From: Chloroflexota bacterium
GTDB taxonomy: Bacteria; Chloroflexota; Anaerolineae; Aggregatilineales; J027
NCBI GenBank assembly: GCA_013112715.1
Contig: JABFGB010000006.1
Location: forward strand, 124,001-188,000
Length of the DNA stretch: 64,000 bases
Reading direction: 5' to 3'
Shown here one piece after another: positions 16,150-24,621 of this stretch (positions are counted from its first letter, which is position 1; each line of letters starts with the position of its first letter). Position numbers and translations under genes: made by a program. The notes under the pieces are model-generated. The model searched no databases. It saw only the letters and a list, made by a program, of their open reading frames with translations, and had not been told where the DNA came from.

Positions 16150-17127
16150 ATGGAAATTGTCATTATTGGAGTGTTTGCACTTGTTGCGGTATTGGTGCTA
16201 GGTTTTGGTGTTGCCAGCCTGCGTCGAGAACGTCAAGTAAAACTTGATGAGCGCTTGGGTCGTTATACGACCGATTATGGTGTTTTGCTGGCCGATCTCG
16301 AAGAAGAAGAAAAACAGGCTAAAGAACAACGGGCTATTACACAAGCCCTTGATAAGGCCATTGAAGGACGCGATTTTGCCAAAAATTGGAAAGAGCAACT
16401 CGCCCGCGCCGATCTCAAAATTACTCCCGGCGAATATGCGGCGGCGCATGTACTTTCGATTATCGCCACTTTTCTTGTTGGCTTTCTGATTATTTTTGGT
16501 GGCAATATTATCTTGGCAAGTGTTGCTGGGGCAGCCGGATTCTTTTGGCCGCGACTCTATGTTGGATTCCGCAAAGGCAAACGTCTGCGTAATTTTGAAG
16601 GTCAACTACCCGACACATTGGGTATGTGGGTAAACGGCCTTCGTTCTGGTTACTCTGTGCTCCAAGCGATGGAAGCAATCGCTCAGGAATCCCCTGAACC
16701 TACGGCAATGGAATTTCGCCGTGTCGTTCAAGAAATGCAGCTGGGTGTTAGCCGACCAGAGGCTTTTGACCATTTGCTGAGTCGTATGCCCAGCGACGAC
16801 CTTGACCTTGTGATTACAGCCGTCAATATTCAGCAAGAAGTGGGCGGTAACTTAGCCGAGATTTTGGACATCATCAGCCATACGATCCGCGAACGTATCA
16901 AGCTAAAAGGCGAGGTGCGGGTGTTGACAGCACAAGGTCGTATCACGGGTTATGTCATTGGTGGTCTGCCGATTGTATTGTCGCTGTTCTTGTACATGGT
17001 CAATGAAGAATACATGGGTCGTCTCTTCCGAAACCGTATGTGTGGTTGGCCGATGCTGTGCTGTGGTATCGGAATGATCTCATTGGGTACTGCTGCTATT
17101 CAGAAAATCGTAGACATTGAGATTTAG
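16150..17127 (+). CDS. tadB: Tad pilus inner-membrane protein TadB
   Basis: 325 residues. An N-terminal membrane helix (IVIIGVFALVAVLVLGFGVA) is followed by a charged cytoplasmic stretch and a helix pair near residues 97-140. The T2SF domain (GQLPDTLGMWVNGLRSGYSV, LDLVITAVNIQQEVGGNLAEIL) covers about 155-275, and two C-terminal helices end the protein. It forms the membrane platform of the pilus with TadC. Ribosome binding site TTGGAGGAG. Encoded after the hairpin and 38 bases before tadC. Confidence 0.9.
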   Translation: MEIVIIGVFALVAVLVLGFGVASLRRERQVKLDERLGRYTTDYGVLLADLEEEEKQAKEQRAITQALDKAIEGRDFAKNWKEQLARADLKITPGEYAAAHVLSIIATFLVGFLIIFGGNIILASVAGAAGFFWPRLYVGFRKGKRLRNFEGQLPDTLGMWVNGLRSGYSVLQAMEAIAQESPEPTAMEFRRVVQEMQLGVSRPEAFDHLLSRMPSDDLDLVITAVNIQQEVGGNLAEILDIISHTIRERIKLKGEVRVLTAQGRITGYVIGGLPIVLSLFLYMVNEEYMGRLFRNRMCGWPMLCCGIGMISLGTAAIQKIVDIEI

Positions 17128-17165
17128 GTTATCGTCTCATCCATGTAAGTAAGGAAACCGCTGAG

Positions 17166-18098
17166 ATGATTGGGATAATTGTATTGCTGCTATTAGGTGC
17201 GGGCCTGTTGGTAGGTCTCTATATTGCTGGACGCAATCAAGAGGAAGGTGATCCTTTGATGCGTCGCCTGCAAGAATATGGGGATCGTGAACTTCCGGCT
17301 TCACTTGAAGAATTGGAAATGTCCCTCAGCCGTAAAGAACGTATTGTGATTCCGGCCTTTAATGCACTTGCCAAAGTTTTAGGTAACTTTGCCCCGGAGC
17401 AACAAATAGAACTGATTCAGCAGAAACTGGATCGGGCAGGCAAAACCGAAACTGACCCATCGGTGTTTTTCGCCCAACGGATTTTCCTCACGATTCTCTT
17501 GGGTGTGGCAGGTTTTGGTCTGTTCTTCATGTTGACCGATTGGCCCATTATCCGGGCAATCATCGGTACTGTTGTTTTTACATTGCTAGGTTACTTCCTG
17601 CCAATGCTGCAACTGTCAAGCCAGATCAAGAAACGTCAGGACGGGATTGTAAAAGCCCTACCCGACGCGCTTGATCTCATGACTATCTGCGTAGAAGCGG
17701 GCCTCAGCTTTGACATGGCGATGGGCAAGGTCTACGAAAAGTGGGACAGCGACCTAGCACAGGCTTTTGGACGAGTGCTGCAAGAAATCCAATTGGGTAA
17801 GCTCCGGCGTGAAGCGCTTCGGGATATGTCCGAACGCTTGGATGTGCCCGACCTTACCACCTTTGCTGCCGCGATTATACAGGCTGACCAGTTGGGTGTG
17901 AGTATTGGGAAGATTTTGCGTGTGCAGGCCGATCAAATGCGTGTCAAGCGCCGCCAGCGTGCCCAAGAAAAAGCCCAACAAGCGCCCGTTAAAATGATTA
18001 TTCCGATGGTATTCCTCATCTTCCCCAGTATCTGGATCGTGTTGATGGGGCCATCGGTAATTTTCTTGATCGAACAGGGGATCGTCGGCGGATTGTAA
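17166..18098 (+). CDS. tadC: Tad pilus inner-membrane protein TadC
   Basis: 310 residues. N-terminal helix (IGIIVLLLLGAGLLVGLYIA), two central helices (about 100-145), a T2SF domain (about 160-290: KALPDALDLMTICVEAGLSF, AAAIIQADQLGVSIGKIL) and a last membrane helix. Partner of TadB in the pilus platform. It is the last pilus gene here and is followed by a terminator at 18143-18164. No prepilin gene, prepilin peptidase, TadZ partner beyond CpaE, TadD lipoprotein or secretin is found within the window. Confidence 0.9.
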   Translation: MIGIIVLLLLGAGLLVGLYIAGRNQEEGDPLMRRLQEYGDRELPASLEELEMSLSRKERIVIPAFNALAKVLGNFAPEQQIELIQQKLDRAGKTETDPSVFFAQRIFLTILLGVAGFGLFFMLTDWPIIRAIIGTVVFTLLGYFLPMLQLSSQIKKRQDGIVKALPDALDLMTICVEAGLSFDMAMGKVYEKWDSDLAQAFGRVLQEIQLGKLRREALRDMSERLDVPDLTTFAAAIIQADQLGVSIGKILRVQADQMRVKRRQRAQEKAQQAPVKMIIPMVFLIFPSIWIVLMGPSVIFLIEQGIVGGL

Positions 18099-18142
18099 CT
18101 TATGGCAGAATCCGATCTACAACTTGATAAAACACTCACAGG

Positions 18143-18164
18143 CTCGCCTCATGGGGCGAGTTTT
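18143..18164 (+). terminator. Terminator of the Tad pilus operon
   Basis: CTCGCC (18143-18148) pairs with GGCGAG (18155-18160) over a 6-base loop, followed directly by TTTTGCCTTTT. It lies 44 bases after the tadC stop and before the comF start chosen here. Confidence 0.7.
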
Positions 18165-18191
18165 GCCTTTTATTCAGGGGGTATCAAACAG

Positions 18192-18872
18192 ATGCTTCGT
18201 ACCCTATGGATAACCGGACTCGAAATCATTTTTCCATCGGTATGTGTCGGATGTGAGCGGGTCGGCGAGTTGCTGTGTGAGCATTGTATTGAGGCTATTG
18301 AAGAACCACCGCCCCCTCCTATCCTATTTGGCAATCTGGTTGAGCTTGTGGCAGTCGGGGCACACACCACTGCCCTGCGGGATGCTCTCCATGCGCTCAA
18401 ATATGAAGGCGAACGGCGAATGGGAGATGTGTTGGGACGCTTGTTGGCCGAAAAAGTATTAGAAAAAGAATGGCCGATTGACATTGTTATTCCTGTGCCT
18501 TTGCACTCGCAACGATTCGCCGAACGGGGGTATAATCAGGCTAATGAGATCGCAAAAACACTGGCGATTGAAATCGGCGGCAAGTTGGCTTCCGATGCCC
18601 TTGATAAAGTGCGTGCAACAACATCACAGGTTGAGCTTTCCGCAGTGGATCGCCAGCGCAACGTAGAAGGGGCTTTTAAAGTGGCTGAATCTTATCAGCA
18701 ACACCTCCAAGATCAAACAATTCTCCTTGTGGATGATGTCTGTACAACTGGCTCAACTTTGATGGAATGCGCTGCGGCATTGCGGGATGCTGGTGTGGCG
18801 AAAGTTTATGTTGCCACCGTCACTCGAGCCGGGTCTACTTCAGCAGATTCACTCTCAGGAAAGATTTCCTGA
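18192..18872 (+). CDS. comF: ComF family phosphoribosyltransferase-like protein
   Basis: 226 residues. An N-terminal zinc-finger pair (CVGCERVGELLCEHC) is followed by the GYNQA box (RFAERGYNQANEIAKTLA) and the PRPP-binding loop of type I phosphoribosyltransferases (ILLVDDVCTTGSTL). ComF proteins act in the cytoplasm on incoming single-stranded DNA during natural transformation, though their reaction is not settled. The ATG at 18192 is chosen: AGGGGG lies 10 bases upstream, and the alternative start at 18102 would translate the tadC terminator hairpin. A comEA gene occurs at 54435-55037, so two competence-type genes are present in this window, but unlinked. Confidence 0.88.
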   Translation: MLRTLWITGLEIIFPSVCVGCERVGELLCEHCIEAIEEPPPPPILFGNLVELVAVGAHTTALRDALHALKYEGERRMGDVLGRLLAEKVLEKEWPIDIVIPVPLHSQRFAERGYNQANEIAKTLAIEIGGKLASDALDKVRATTSQVELSAVDRQRNVEGAFKVAESYQQHLQDQTILLVDDVCTTGSTLMECAAALRDAGVAKVYVATVTRAGSTSADSLSGKIS

Positions 18873-18922
18873 AGATTTCCTTATTCTTCGCATCTTTACC
18901 CATGTTGCAAAGGAGTCGCATG

Positions 18923-19495
18923 ATGGAGATTAAAGTTCATACCAGAGGTCTAAATTATGGCCCGAAATTGGAGGAACACGTCAATAAGAAATTAGATCGT
19001 CTGGGGCGCTATCTGCCGAATATCATGACTGCCGATTTGGAGCTTTCAAGTGAGGGACGCAGTAATCAACCCGTTGCCCAACTGACCATTCGGAATAAGC
19101 GGGGTATGATTTTCCGTGCGGAGGATAAAAAGCAACAAGACATGTTTTCTGCCGTAGACGCGGTGGTAGATAAGATGTCACGCCAAATTCGCCAATATAA
19201 GACCAAACAGCGCCGTAAGGGTAAGGAACGTTGGAGCGAAGCGGTTGACCCTGAATTGATTGAAATTTCGTTTGACGAAGCTGAACCGGAAGCCGCCGAA
19301 GAGGTGGTCGAAAGCAAGATTATCCGTCGCAAAGATGTAATTTTAACTCCCATGAACGAGGATGAGGCGGTTGAACAACTGGAGTTGTTGGGCCATGACT
19401 TTTTCGTTTTTCTCAATGGGGATACGGGTCATGTCGGAGTCGTTTATAAACGTCAGGATGGGAACTTTGGGGTGTTGAATACCCAAACCTCCTAG
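18923..19495 (+). CDS. hpf: Long-form ribosome hibernation promoting factor HPF
   Basis: 190 residues. The N-terminal RaiA/HPF domain (about 1-100: IKVHTRGLNYGPKLEEHVNK, LDRLGRYLPNI, basic RQIRQYKTKQRRKGKERW) binds the decoding centre of the 30S subunit. The C-terminal domain (about 135-190: RRKDVILTPMNEDEAVEQLE, LLGHDFFVFLNGDTGHVGVV) mediates 100S ribosome dimerisation in the long form. AAAGGAG lies 7 bases before the ATG at 18923; an ATG immediately before it (18920) is equally in frame. A longer reading from 18767 overlaps comF and is not supported. Followed by a GC-rich hairpin. Confidence 0.93.
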   Translation: MEIKVHTRGLNYGPKLEEHVNKKLDRLGRYLPNIMTADLELSSEGRSNQPVAQLTIRNKRGMIFRAEDKKQQDMFSAVDAVVDKMSRQIRQYKTKQRRKGKERWSEAVDPELIEISFDEAEPEAAEEVVESKIIRRKDVILTPMNEDEAVEQLELLGHDFFVFLNGDTGHVGVVYKRQDGNFGVLNTQTS

Positions 19496-19532
19496 CCACT
19501 CGATTTTGGTCTTTGCTGCATTAAGTTGACAG

Positions 19533-19561
19533 GCGGGGTGGGGTATGATACCCTGCCCCGC
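19533..19561 (+). terminator. GC-rich hairpin after hpf
   Basis: GCGGGG (19533-19538) and GGGTAT pair with ATACCC and CCCCGC (ending 19561), with small bulges. The following ATTTGCTTTCT is a weak T run. Probably the hpf terminator. Confidence 0.5.
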
Positions 19562-19588
19562 ATTTGCTTTCTACCAGACAGATTACCG

Positions 19589-20326
19589 ATGCTCAAACTC
19601 GACCACAAAAAATATAAACGCCCTCTCATCATTACCTCTCATCCCGATGATTTAGAGGGTTTTGTCGGTGGTTTAGGTTATCTACTTGCCCATAATGTCG
19701 TATCCATCGTGTTTGCAGGTGGGGATCGAGGGGTTTGGGATAGTACCTATGAGCACCTGCCCCTTGAGGAGTACATCGAAATTCGCAAAACTGAATCCAA
19801 TGCTGGCGGCAAGGTTTTGGGTTTGAGTGAAATACTCTACTTGGGCTATCATGACCGCGAAATTCCCGTCAACAAAATAACGATTCAGCAAGTGCTAGAT
19901 CAACTAGAGCGGTATCAACCGGATGTGGTCATTTCATTTGAGTTTTTTCGTTTTTCCACACCCTACCCACACCCTGACCATATGGCGGTGGCCCAAATTG
20001 TGCGGAATGCGGTAGCGCGTTATGGCCTCGACCATACCCTCGACTATTATGTCTGCTCGACTTTGTTCCCCAACCGATTTGTGGACGTTTCGGCAGTACG
20101 ACGTATCAAATTGGATGCGCTGGCTTGCCATACGACCCAAAAAGGACTTAATGCCATTATCTTCCCATTTTTCGAACGGTTGCTATCAAAACTGTGGGGA
20201 ATTTATATTGGGGCAGATTACGCCGAAGCCTATCGGAAAATTTATATCCCCAAGCTGCAAAAGCGTTTGGGAATTGAGACGAAGGTCGACGTAACCTTTG
20301 GTGAAAGTGAAGCTGAGGGTGTCTGA
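19589..20326 (+). CDS. PIG-L/LmbE family zinc deacetylase
   Basis: 245 residues. The zinc site of the PIG-L family is clear: the N-terminal SHPDDLE (residues about 16-22) and PHPDHMAVAQ near residue 128. The family removes acetyl groups from N-acetylglucosaminyl lipids and related small molecules such as bacillithiol and mycothiol precursors; the substrate here is unknown. The ATG at 19589 starts just before the fold; an in-frame start at 19526 would translate the hpf terminator. The gene converges with the GNAT gene at 20366 with no clear terminator between them. Confidence 0.85.
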   Translation: MLKLDHKKYKRPLIITSHPDDLEGFVGGLGYLLAHNVVSIVFAGGDRGVWDSTYEHLPLEEYIEIRKTESNAGGKVLGLSEILYLGYHDREIPVNKITIQQVLDQLERYQPDVVISFEFFRFSTPYPHPDHMAVAQIVRNAVARYGLDHTLDYYVCSTLFPNRFVDVSAVRRIKLDALACHTTQKGLNAIIFPFFERLLSKLWGIYIGADYAEAYRKIYIPKLQKRLGIETKVDVTFGESEAEGV

Positions 20327-20365
20327 CCTCCCCTTTCAAAATACGTTTAGCCCTGCGGCTTTACC

Positions 20366-20872
20366 TCATTTTTCGTTCTCGACCTTGCGAATATAATGTA
20401 AAACGGGGTCACGGCTGAATTTGGTCAACAGATGGATAATCCGCACAAGATTAAACTTGCGGATAAGGTGAATTTTGAGAGGCTTGGGTAATTTCACCAT
20501 ACTGGTCTGGCTAAATTGGTACTGCTTTGCCAAATAGCCAATTACCGGGTTTTTTGTAACGACATATAGATTATAGGCGGCATTGATAGCAAACATCTCA
20601 TCAATAACCTGCCGTGCCACGCCTTTTTCGCGGGCGGCTTCAATGACATACAGTGGGCCGATTTCACGCCACTGGGGATTTACGATTTGCCATGCACCAA
20701 AGCCGAGCAGTTTGTCGTCCTCATATAGAAAGCGAATGGTGCCATTGCTGATGTGCCCTTCGATTTCCTTGTGGGTGACTTCCCCGATAAATTTGGTGGT
20801 TTTGATTTCTTCTAATAGGGCATCAATATCATTCGCACGCTGTAAGGTGGACAGCATTTGGGCGCTTTCCAT
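20366..20872 (-). CDS. GNAT-family N-acetyltransferase
   Basis: 168 residues with the GNAT acetyl-CoA fold: FLYEDDKLLGFGAWQIV, then REIGPLYVIEAAREKGVARQ, the V/I-x-x-x-x-R/K-G-x-G/A pyrophosphate-binding loop with one Gly changed to Val-Ala, and AAYNLYVVTKNPVIGYLAKQ as the C-terminal motif B. Target unknown. The ATG overlaps the TAA stop of the HdeD-like gene by one base, so the two are translationally coupled on the minus strand. Confidence 0.75.
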   Translation of the reverse strand: MESAQMLSTLQRANDIDALLEEIKTTKFIGEVTHKEIEGHISNGTIRFLYEDDKLLGFGAWQIVNPQWREIGPLYVIEAAREKGVARQVIDEMFAINAAYNLYVVTKNPVIGYLAKQYQFSQTSMVKLPKPLKIHLIRKFNLVRIIHLLTKFSRDPVLHYIRKVENEK

Positions 20873-21444
20873 TAGGCAATCACCTCGGCTTCGTTCAGAC
20901 GTGCGCTAATCTGCCCGGCGGAGGCCATTTGAATGCATCCTTCTACGATGGCATAAGCGCCAATATAGAGAATAAAGGCGATTTCATCCCCAAGAGGAGT
21001 GATGATTAGCCCCAGCCCAATCAAGATACTGCCAATCGCGGAGATCAGGGTAATGCGTTGGCCTTCGATGGGGGTTTCGATTTCGAGGAAACTGATAAAT
21101 TCCAATATCCCTCGGAAAATGATGGCGAAGGCAAACAAAAAGGCTATGAATTTGAAGGTGGAATGTCCATTGTAGAGCGCGATTGCTCCCACAAGAATTT
21201 CGAAAACCCCGCGTGATAGAGCGATTTGCCACAACCGCCATGTCGCGTTACTGAAAGCCGCTTCAGTGACAACCTTTAATCCATCGAGCATGAGGCCAAT
21301 GGATACAATATAAACTGCCGCTGATGCTGCAAGCAGGGGATTAAACATCGCCGTGACGCCAAACAGCACGGCTAGGAAACCACGTAGGGCGATAAACCAC
21401 CACGTAGTTGTATACGTTTCGCTCAAACTTAGAAAGTACAGCAT
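20872..21444 (-). CDS. HdeD/DUF308 family membrane protein
   Basis: 190 residues with six hydrophobic helices in three repeated pairs, beginning TTWWFIALRGFLAVLFGV and including the typical ALRGxxA/LFG start and the LIGLGLIITPL pair. This is the HdeD layout. HdeD is linked to acid stress in enteric bacteria; the role here is unknown. The C-terminus carries a short charged tail. It is the first gene of a two-gene unit with the overlapping acetyltransferase gene. Confidence 0.75.
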   Translation of the reverse strand: MLYFLSLSETYTTTWWFIALRGFLAVLFGVTAMFNPLLAASAAVYIVSIGLMLDGLKVVTEAAFSNATWRLWQIALSRGVFEILVGAIALYNGHSTFKFIAFLFAFAIIFRGILEFISFLEIETPIEGQRITLISAIGSILIGLGLIITPLGDEIAFILYIGAYAIVEGCIQMASAGQISARLNEAEVIA

Positions 21445-21473
21445 AAGTCCCTTGATAAAAATAACAAATGCAC

Positions 21474-21496
21474 CCCTGAAACGGAATATTTCAGGG
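21474..21496 (-). terminator. Hairpin after the VanW gene
   Basis: Perfect 8-base arms CCCTGAAA and TTTCAGGG with a 7-base loop, 14 bases after the VanW stop. On the minus strand it is followed by GTGCATTTGTTATTTTT, so the U-rich part is displaced. It may be a terminator or an intercistronic structure. Confidence 0.5.
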
Positions 21497-21510
21497 AATT
21501 GTTCCCATAC

Positions 21511-23394
21511 CTAACGGTTTACACGGGGGTCATCGGGTGCGACTTGGAATTGGGCCGGCCACGGAATGTAATGGCTGACAAATTCTTCCTTTTCCACCAG
21601 AATATTGCCTTCAGCGTCCTTGATGGTGCGATAAACATAAACATCTGAACCTGAAACGGCATAATCTACTTGGATCGCTTGCCCACGTTGCAGACCCGGT
21701 GTCGCTCGATAAATCGTTGGCCCCGGCGGCGTAACATTCCGCACATATGGGCCTTCTTTGGTCACTTTGCGTCCTACGCTGGTGCTATAAATCTTAAACT
21801 GAATACTCGCATTCGCTGGACGCACATACACTTCTAGCAGCAGATGATAATCTGTGTCGTTCTCAAATTTAAAATCTACAATTGGTGAAAAAACCGTCGC
21901 ATCCATACCCGGCCCTTCGCCCGTTTCATAATAGGCGACACGATAGCCATGCGGATAACGTTCGATAATGGGGAATCCACCGTAAAACGCGGCTTGGAAC
22001 AAGGTTGAAGAGACTTGGCAGACCCCACCCCCAACCCCCGTGATGGTTTGATCGCCCACAATCACAAGGCCTGTCTCATAGCCTTCTTCCTCGCTCACAT
22101 CCCCCAGATATTGATTAAATGAAAAGACGGTGTGTGGCGGGATAACAATGCCATGAAAACGCGCGGCGGCGACTTCGATATTGGTGCGGCGGTTGGCGGT
22201 GCTGCCGACAAAATAGGTTGTGGCGGCGGTAATCTGTTCCGTGATTCCCAATTCTTGCGCGGTCATGGTATCGCGTACCGCAGGCATAACGGTTTGGAAT
22301 ACCAGCGGTACGGCTCGATCTGTATTGGAGAAAACAGCCCGTTCAAATAGTGGCAGGGTGTTGGTGGTATCCAATTCTCGTCCGTCTTGACTGGCTTGGA
22401 GAACCTCTAGTTGTTTGGTCTCATCATTAAACGTAAAACGGGCATCCACCGGAGCCGTCCGCAGTTCGGGTGCGATTTGTTCCAAAAATCCTTCAACCGC
22501 ATCGGTGGTGACATTCACCTCGTAATGGGAAGTGCCGTCGCCGTTGGGGACTTTTTCAATGCGCAGCATGTTTTCAATATCTTCCGGTTTCGCTGTCCAT
22601 GGGCCGGCAGTTGTGCCTTCTTCAGGCGAAATGAAGAAGGTTACCCCGCGCGTGTCCAGCGCAATATTAACCAATGCGGCGGCATCACTGGCATCCCAAA
22701 CTTCAGGGGCTTGCTCGACTACCACCAGATTGATTTCACTGCGGCTGCTCAAGCGCATAATTTCTTGTTGCAACAAGGCCAGTGTCGCGGGGACATCTAC
22801 CACCCGCCCTACCTGACTGGTCGTAACAACGGCTTGGCGATTTTGAATGGTGAGGGTAGCGTCTTGTACCGGACGATTTACAAAATCGTTGGAGACCTGC
22901 GCCAGAATTTGCTCGGCTTCGCTTTGGTTATAAGTGATGACCGGAGCGAGTGGGTAACCGTTCCGCCATACATCCCACTGGGCGAATAAATTGCCCAATC
23001 CGGTGCGGCTACGTCCAACGTTATAGGCCTCGTTGACCGTCGCCTCAATATTCATCGTGACGCCGAGTTCGTTGGCGGTATATTCCCATGTTTTATCACC
23101 ATCTCGAAAAACAAAGGTAGCATCTTCGGGATAGGTAAAGCGATTAGCGAGGGCGGCCCGTGCTTCGTCTTTGGTCATGCCTGCTAGGTTGAGGCCAAAA
23201 ATAGTGGAAACGCCGGGGTAGATTCGATCTTGGTAGGTGAACTGATAACCTGCAATGCCCACAACCAAGAGGAAAAACATCAGGGCTAGGCCCGTTACCA
23301 CCAACATGGGCAGCCGAATCATCCAAGGATTCATGCTGTCATCATAGGCAACCCGACGCTGTGGAGAGTAGTATCGTTGTGGGCCACTGGTCAT
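21511..23394 (-). CDS. VanW family cell-wall protein with peptidoglycan-binding-type domains
   Basis: 627 residues. A short cytoplasmic N-terminus, one membrane helix (about residues 28-52), and two repeated YkuD/VanW-associated PG_binding_4-type domains (about 60-200 and 200-390). A VanW domain follows (about 400-545), recognised by RTNIEVAAARFHGIVIPPHT, VFSFNQYLG, GGGVCQVSSTLFQAAFYGG and ERYPHGYRVAYYETGEG. A beta-rich G5-like end (about 555-615) completes it. The protein is anchored outside the membrane, where VanW-family proteins are thought to bind or modify peptidoglycan stem peptides; the molecular role is not settled. The order of domains is the standard one for monoderm bacteria. Divergent from the M23 peptidase gene, which also acts on the wall. 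Confidence 0.87.
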   Translation of the reverse strand: MTSGPQRYYSPQRRVAYDDSMNPWMIRLPMLVVTGLALMFFLLVVGIAGYQFTYQDRIYPGVSTIFGLNLAGMTKDEARAALANRFTYPEDATFVFRDGDKTWEYTANELGVTMNIEATVNEAYNVGRSRTGLGNLFAQWDVWRNGYPLAPVITYNQSEAEQILAQVSNDFVNRPVQDATLTIQNRQAVVTTSQVGRVVDVPATLALLQQEIMRLSSRSEINLVVVEQAPEVWDASDAAALVNIALDTRGVTFFISPEEGTTAGPWTAKPEDIENMLRIEKVPNGDGTSHYEVNVTTDAVEGFLEQIAPELRTAPVDARFTFNDETKQLEVLQASQDGRELDTTNTLPLFERAVFSNTDRAVPLVFQTVMPAVRDTMTAQELGITEQITAATTYFVGSTANRRTNIEVAAARFHGIVIPPHTVFSFNQYLGDVSEEEGYETGLVIVGDQTITGVGGGVCQVSSTLFQAAFYGGFPIIERYPHGYRVAYYETGEGPGMDATVFSPIVDFKFENDTDYHLLLEVYVRPANASIQFKIYSTSVGRKVTKEGPYVRNVTPPGPTIYRATPGLQRGQAIQVDYAVSGSDVYVYRTIKDAEGNILVEKEEFVSHYIPWPAQFQVAPDDPRVNR

Positions 23395-23538
23395 TGGATG
23401 GTCTTCTCACCTGACTAATAAATCCCCAAAGAATATGTTAAATCCTAGCATTTTTGACGCCAGTCAGCAACTTTTTTCGCTGATCGTATGGGTATTGTAA
23501 CTTATCGTGCGTTTGACAAACGATAGAACGACTCACGC

Positions 23539-23567
23539 TAGACTTGCTCCACACCTATCATTACAAT
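23539..23567 (+). promoter_or_regulatory. Promoter of the M23 peptidase gene
   Basis: TAGACT (23539-23544), a 17-base spacer and TACAAT (23562-23567), followed by GTCCCC. It lies in the 207-base divergent gap between the VanW and M23 genes. The same gap has a consensus TTGACA at 23513-23518 inside a short palindrome (GTTTG-A-CAAAC). Confidence 0.45.
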
Positions 23568-23601
23568 GTCCCCTACAATTTATCATCTATAGGGTTTCAA
23601 C

Positions 23602-24519
23602 ATGCGGCGATTTCAAGCAGTGTTTGTATTTTTAACGGGACTAGCTGGATTAACAGTTGTTTTGTTTGCACATCCGGCCAACGCCCAAGACGCTTCGAGT
23701 AATGTTTTTGTCTTGGTAGAACCCAGCGAACAAATTCAAGAGGGGCGTTCGGCGCTTTTACGGGTGCAGATTTTAGATGGGTCACATCCAAACGAAGTAC
23801 AGGCTACATTTCTAGGCCGCGTAATCTCCCTTTATCCCAGTGTGGATGGCGACTGGATCGGCTTTTTGGGCATAGATATGGATGCCCCTACTGGAACCCA
23901 ATCTATTGAGATTTTCTATACTGCCGATGATGGTTCGCAACAAACTTTCCGCAAAGACATCGAGATTATGTGGGGCGCATTCCTCTATCAAGACATTCCC
24001 CTCCCGTATAATCTTGAGCCACTGCTGGACCCTGACATTAATCGCCAAGAGGAAGAAACGTTGGTGCGTGTGATGAATCGCACTACTCCCGAAAAATTTT
24101 TTACCAACTTTATCAACCCTGTCCGCGATATTGAAATTTCCGAGTTTGGTGGCATTCGTAATTACAACAATGGGGTGTATGAAGGACGCCACACTGGAAC
24201 GGATTATTTAGCGACAACGGGCGACCCGGTGGCTGCTTCTGCTGATGGCCGAGTGATATTTACCGAGCGGCTGCCTATTCACGGCAACCACATCATGATA
24301 GATCATGGGTGGGGTATCCTAACCGCCTATTCGCATCTGAGCGAGATTCAAGTTGTCCCCGGCCAATTGGTGCGTCAGGGGCAAATCATTGGATTGGTAG
24401 GGGCGACGGGTCGTGTGCAAGGATCGCACTTGCATTTTGAAGTCATGGTCAATGGTGTGTGGGTAGACCCGCCCCAATTCTTGACGCTCAACATTCCGGC
24501 GAGTTTACCACCACAATAA
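23602..24519 (+). CDS. Secreted M23 family metallopeptidase
   Basis: 305 residues. A signal peptide (FVFLTGLAGLTVVLFAHPANA) is followed by a beta-rich domain of about 130 residues and then a LytM/M23 endopeptidase domain (about 180-300). The zinc ligands are visible in EGRHTGTDY (H and D) and in GSHLHFEV (HxH); VDPPQFL is the usual ending. All ligands are present, so it should be an active peptidoglycan endopeptidase outside the membrane. It is transcribed away from the VanW gene and ends in a terminator hairpin. Confidence 0.92.
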   Translation: MRRFQAVFVFLTGLAGLTVVLFAHPANAQDASSNVFVLVEPSEQIQEGRSALLRVQILDGSHPNEVQATFLGRVISLYPSVDGDWIGFLGIDMDAPTGTQSIEIFYTADDGSQQTFRKDIEIMWGAFLYQDIPLPYNLEPLLDPDINRQEEETLVRVMNRTTPEKFFTNFINPVRDIEISEFGGIRNYNNGVYEGRHTGTDYLATTGDPVAASADGRVIFTERLPIHGNHIMIDHGWGILTAYSHLSEIQVVPGQLVRQGQIIGLVGATGRVQGSHLHFEVMVNGVWVDPPQFLTLNIPASLPPQ

Positions 24520-24540
24520 ACTTTACTAATCTCTAACCCC

Positions 24541-24584
24541 ATCACCCGCCATAACGTAGTATAGTTGTGGGACGGGTGATTTTT
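24541..24584 (+). terminator. Terminator of the M23 peptidase gene
   Basis: ATCACCCG (24541-24548) and CGGGTGAT (24573-24580) form a perfect 8-base stem with a 24-base loop, followed by TTTTGATTT. Located between the peptidase and dnaB genes. Confidence 0.6.
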
Positions 24585-24621
24585 GATTTAGACGAACCAA
24601 CAAGATCGAAAAATTTCTGTG

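Noticed and set aside
18102-18191. Longer start for comF
   Set aside because: It would place the tadC terminator hairpin inside the coding region; the ATG at 18192 has its own AGGGGG.
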